This document shows, piece by piece, positions 33,001 to 33,012 of a stretch of DNA of 33,012 nt. How positions within the stretch are numbered: the first letter of the stretch is position 1; each line of letters starts with the position of its first letter. The position numbers and the translations under genes were made by a program. This stretch comes from Microbacterium sp. 18062 (lineage in GTDB: Bacteria > Actinomycetota > Actinomycetes > Actinomycetales > Microbacteriaceae), in contig NZ_CACSKB010000042.1 in the NCBI RefSeq assembly GCF_902706225.1, positions 1 through 33,012 of the forward strand, read 5' to 3'. The notes under the pieces are model-generated. The model did no database searches. It saw only the letters and a list, made by a program, of their open reading frames with translations, and had not been told where the DNA came from.

Positions 33001-33012
33001 CTGTCTCTTATA
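33001..33012 (+). other. Probable Nextera/Tn5 mosaic-end adapter remnant
   Basis: CTGTCTCTTATA at the very end equals the first 12 bases of the Nextera transposase mosaic-end adapter. It is probably not genomic. Confidence 0.85.

Overview
The window comes from a high-GC Gram-positive actinobacterium, most likely a Microbacterium or close Microbacteriaceae relative. This is inferred from the very high GC content, the frequent GTG starts, promoters with a -10 hexamer 6-8 bases before a leaderless GTG, a System II cytochrome c maturation operon, a menaquinone pathway, a type-2 AspRS and a bS22-type mini ribosomal protein. I recall a similar menaquinone/cytochrome neighbourhood in Mycobacterium tuberculosis. 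The last 12 bases (33001-33012) match the start of the Nextera/Tn5 mosaic-end adapter, so the window probably ends at a contig edge carrying untrimmed adapter.

Region 1 (1-6.8 kb) is menaquinone biosynthesis. It holds menA, then an operon LLM-flavin oxidoreductase > menB > menE (minus strand, overlapping genes), a PadR > membrane-protein pair, and menC on the plus strand. Region 2 (6.8-12.8 kb) is an envelope export cassette. A TetR regulator sits divergent to an ATGA-coupled pair: an MMPL transporter whose C-terminus looks like a dead ABC ATPase domain, and a YhgE/Pip protein with 26 glycine-led heptads. Two near-identical palindromes lie in the divergent promoter. Region 3 (12.8-13.07 kb) is a repeat- and hairpin-rich intergenic stretch.

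Region 4 (13.07-18.7 kb, minus strand) is a leaderless operon histidine phosphatase > ResA-like thioredoxin > CcdA > ResB > CcsB for cytochrome c maturation, with a DedA membrane protein upstream. Region 5 (18.8-22.3 kb) has a small membrane protein divergent from aspS, a gene-poor gap of about 390 bp, and an MscS channel ending in a perfect 14-bp hairpin.

Region 6 (22.3-31.3 kb) is a seven-gene minus-strand oligopeptide-type ABC operon: substrate-binding lipoprotein, permease, metal-dependent amidohydrolase, permease, two ATPases, and a cytosolic C39/papain-like protein with a GNAT-like N-terminus. Nearly all genes overlap by 4-19 bases. A divergent Lrp/AsnC regulator with two complete HTH+RAM modules flanks it. 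Together these look like a regulated uptake-and-hydrolysis system for a peptide or amide-type substrate, and it is the best candidate here for an under-described system.

Region 7 (31.3-33.0 kb) holds a Dabb protein, a glutaredoxin-like protein, a rhodanese, bS22 and an excisionase-type HTH protein, plus the start of a plus-strand gene cut by the contig end. No tRNA, rRNA, CRISPR array, insertion sequence or prophage was seen.
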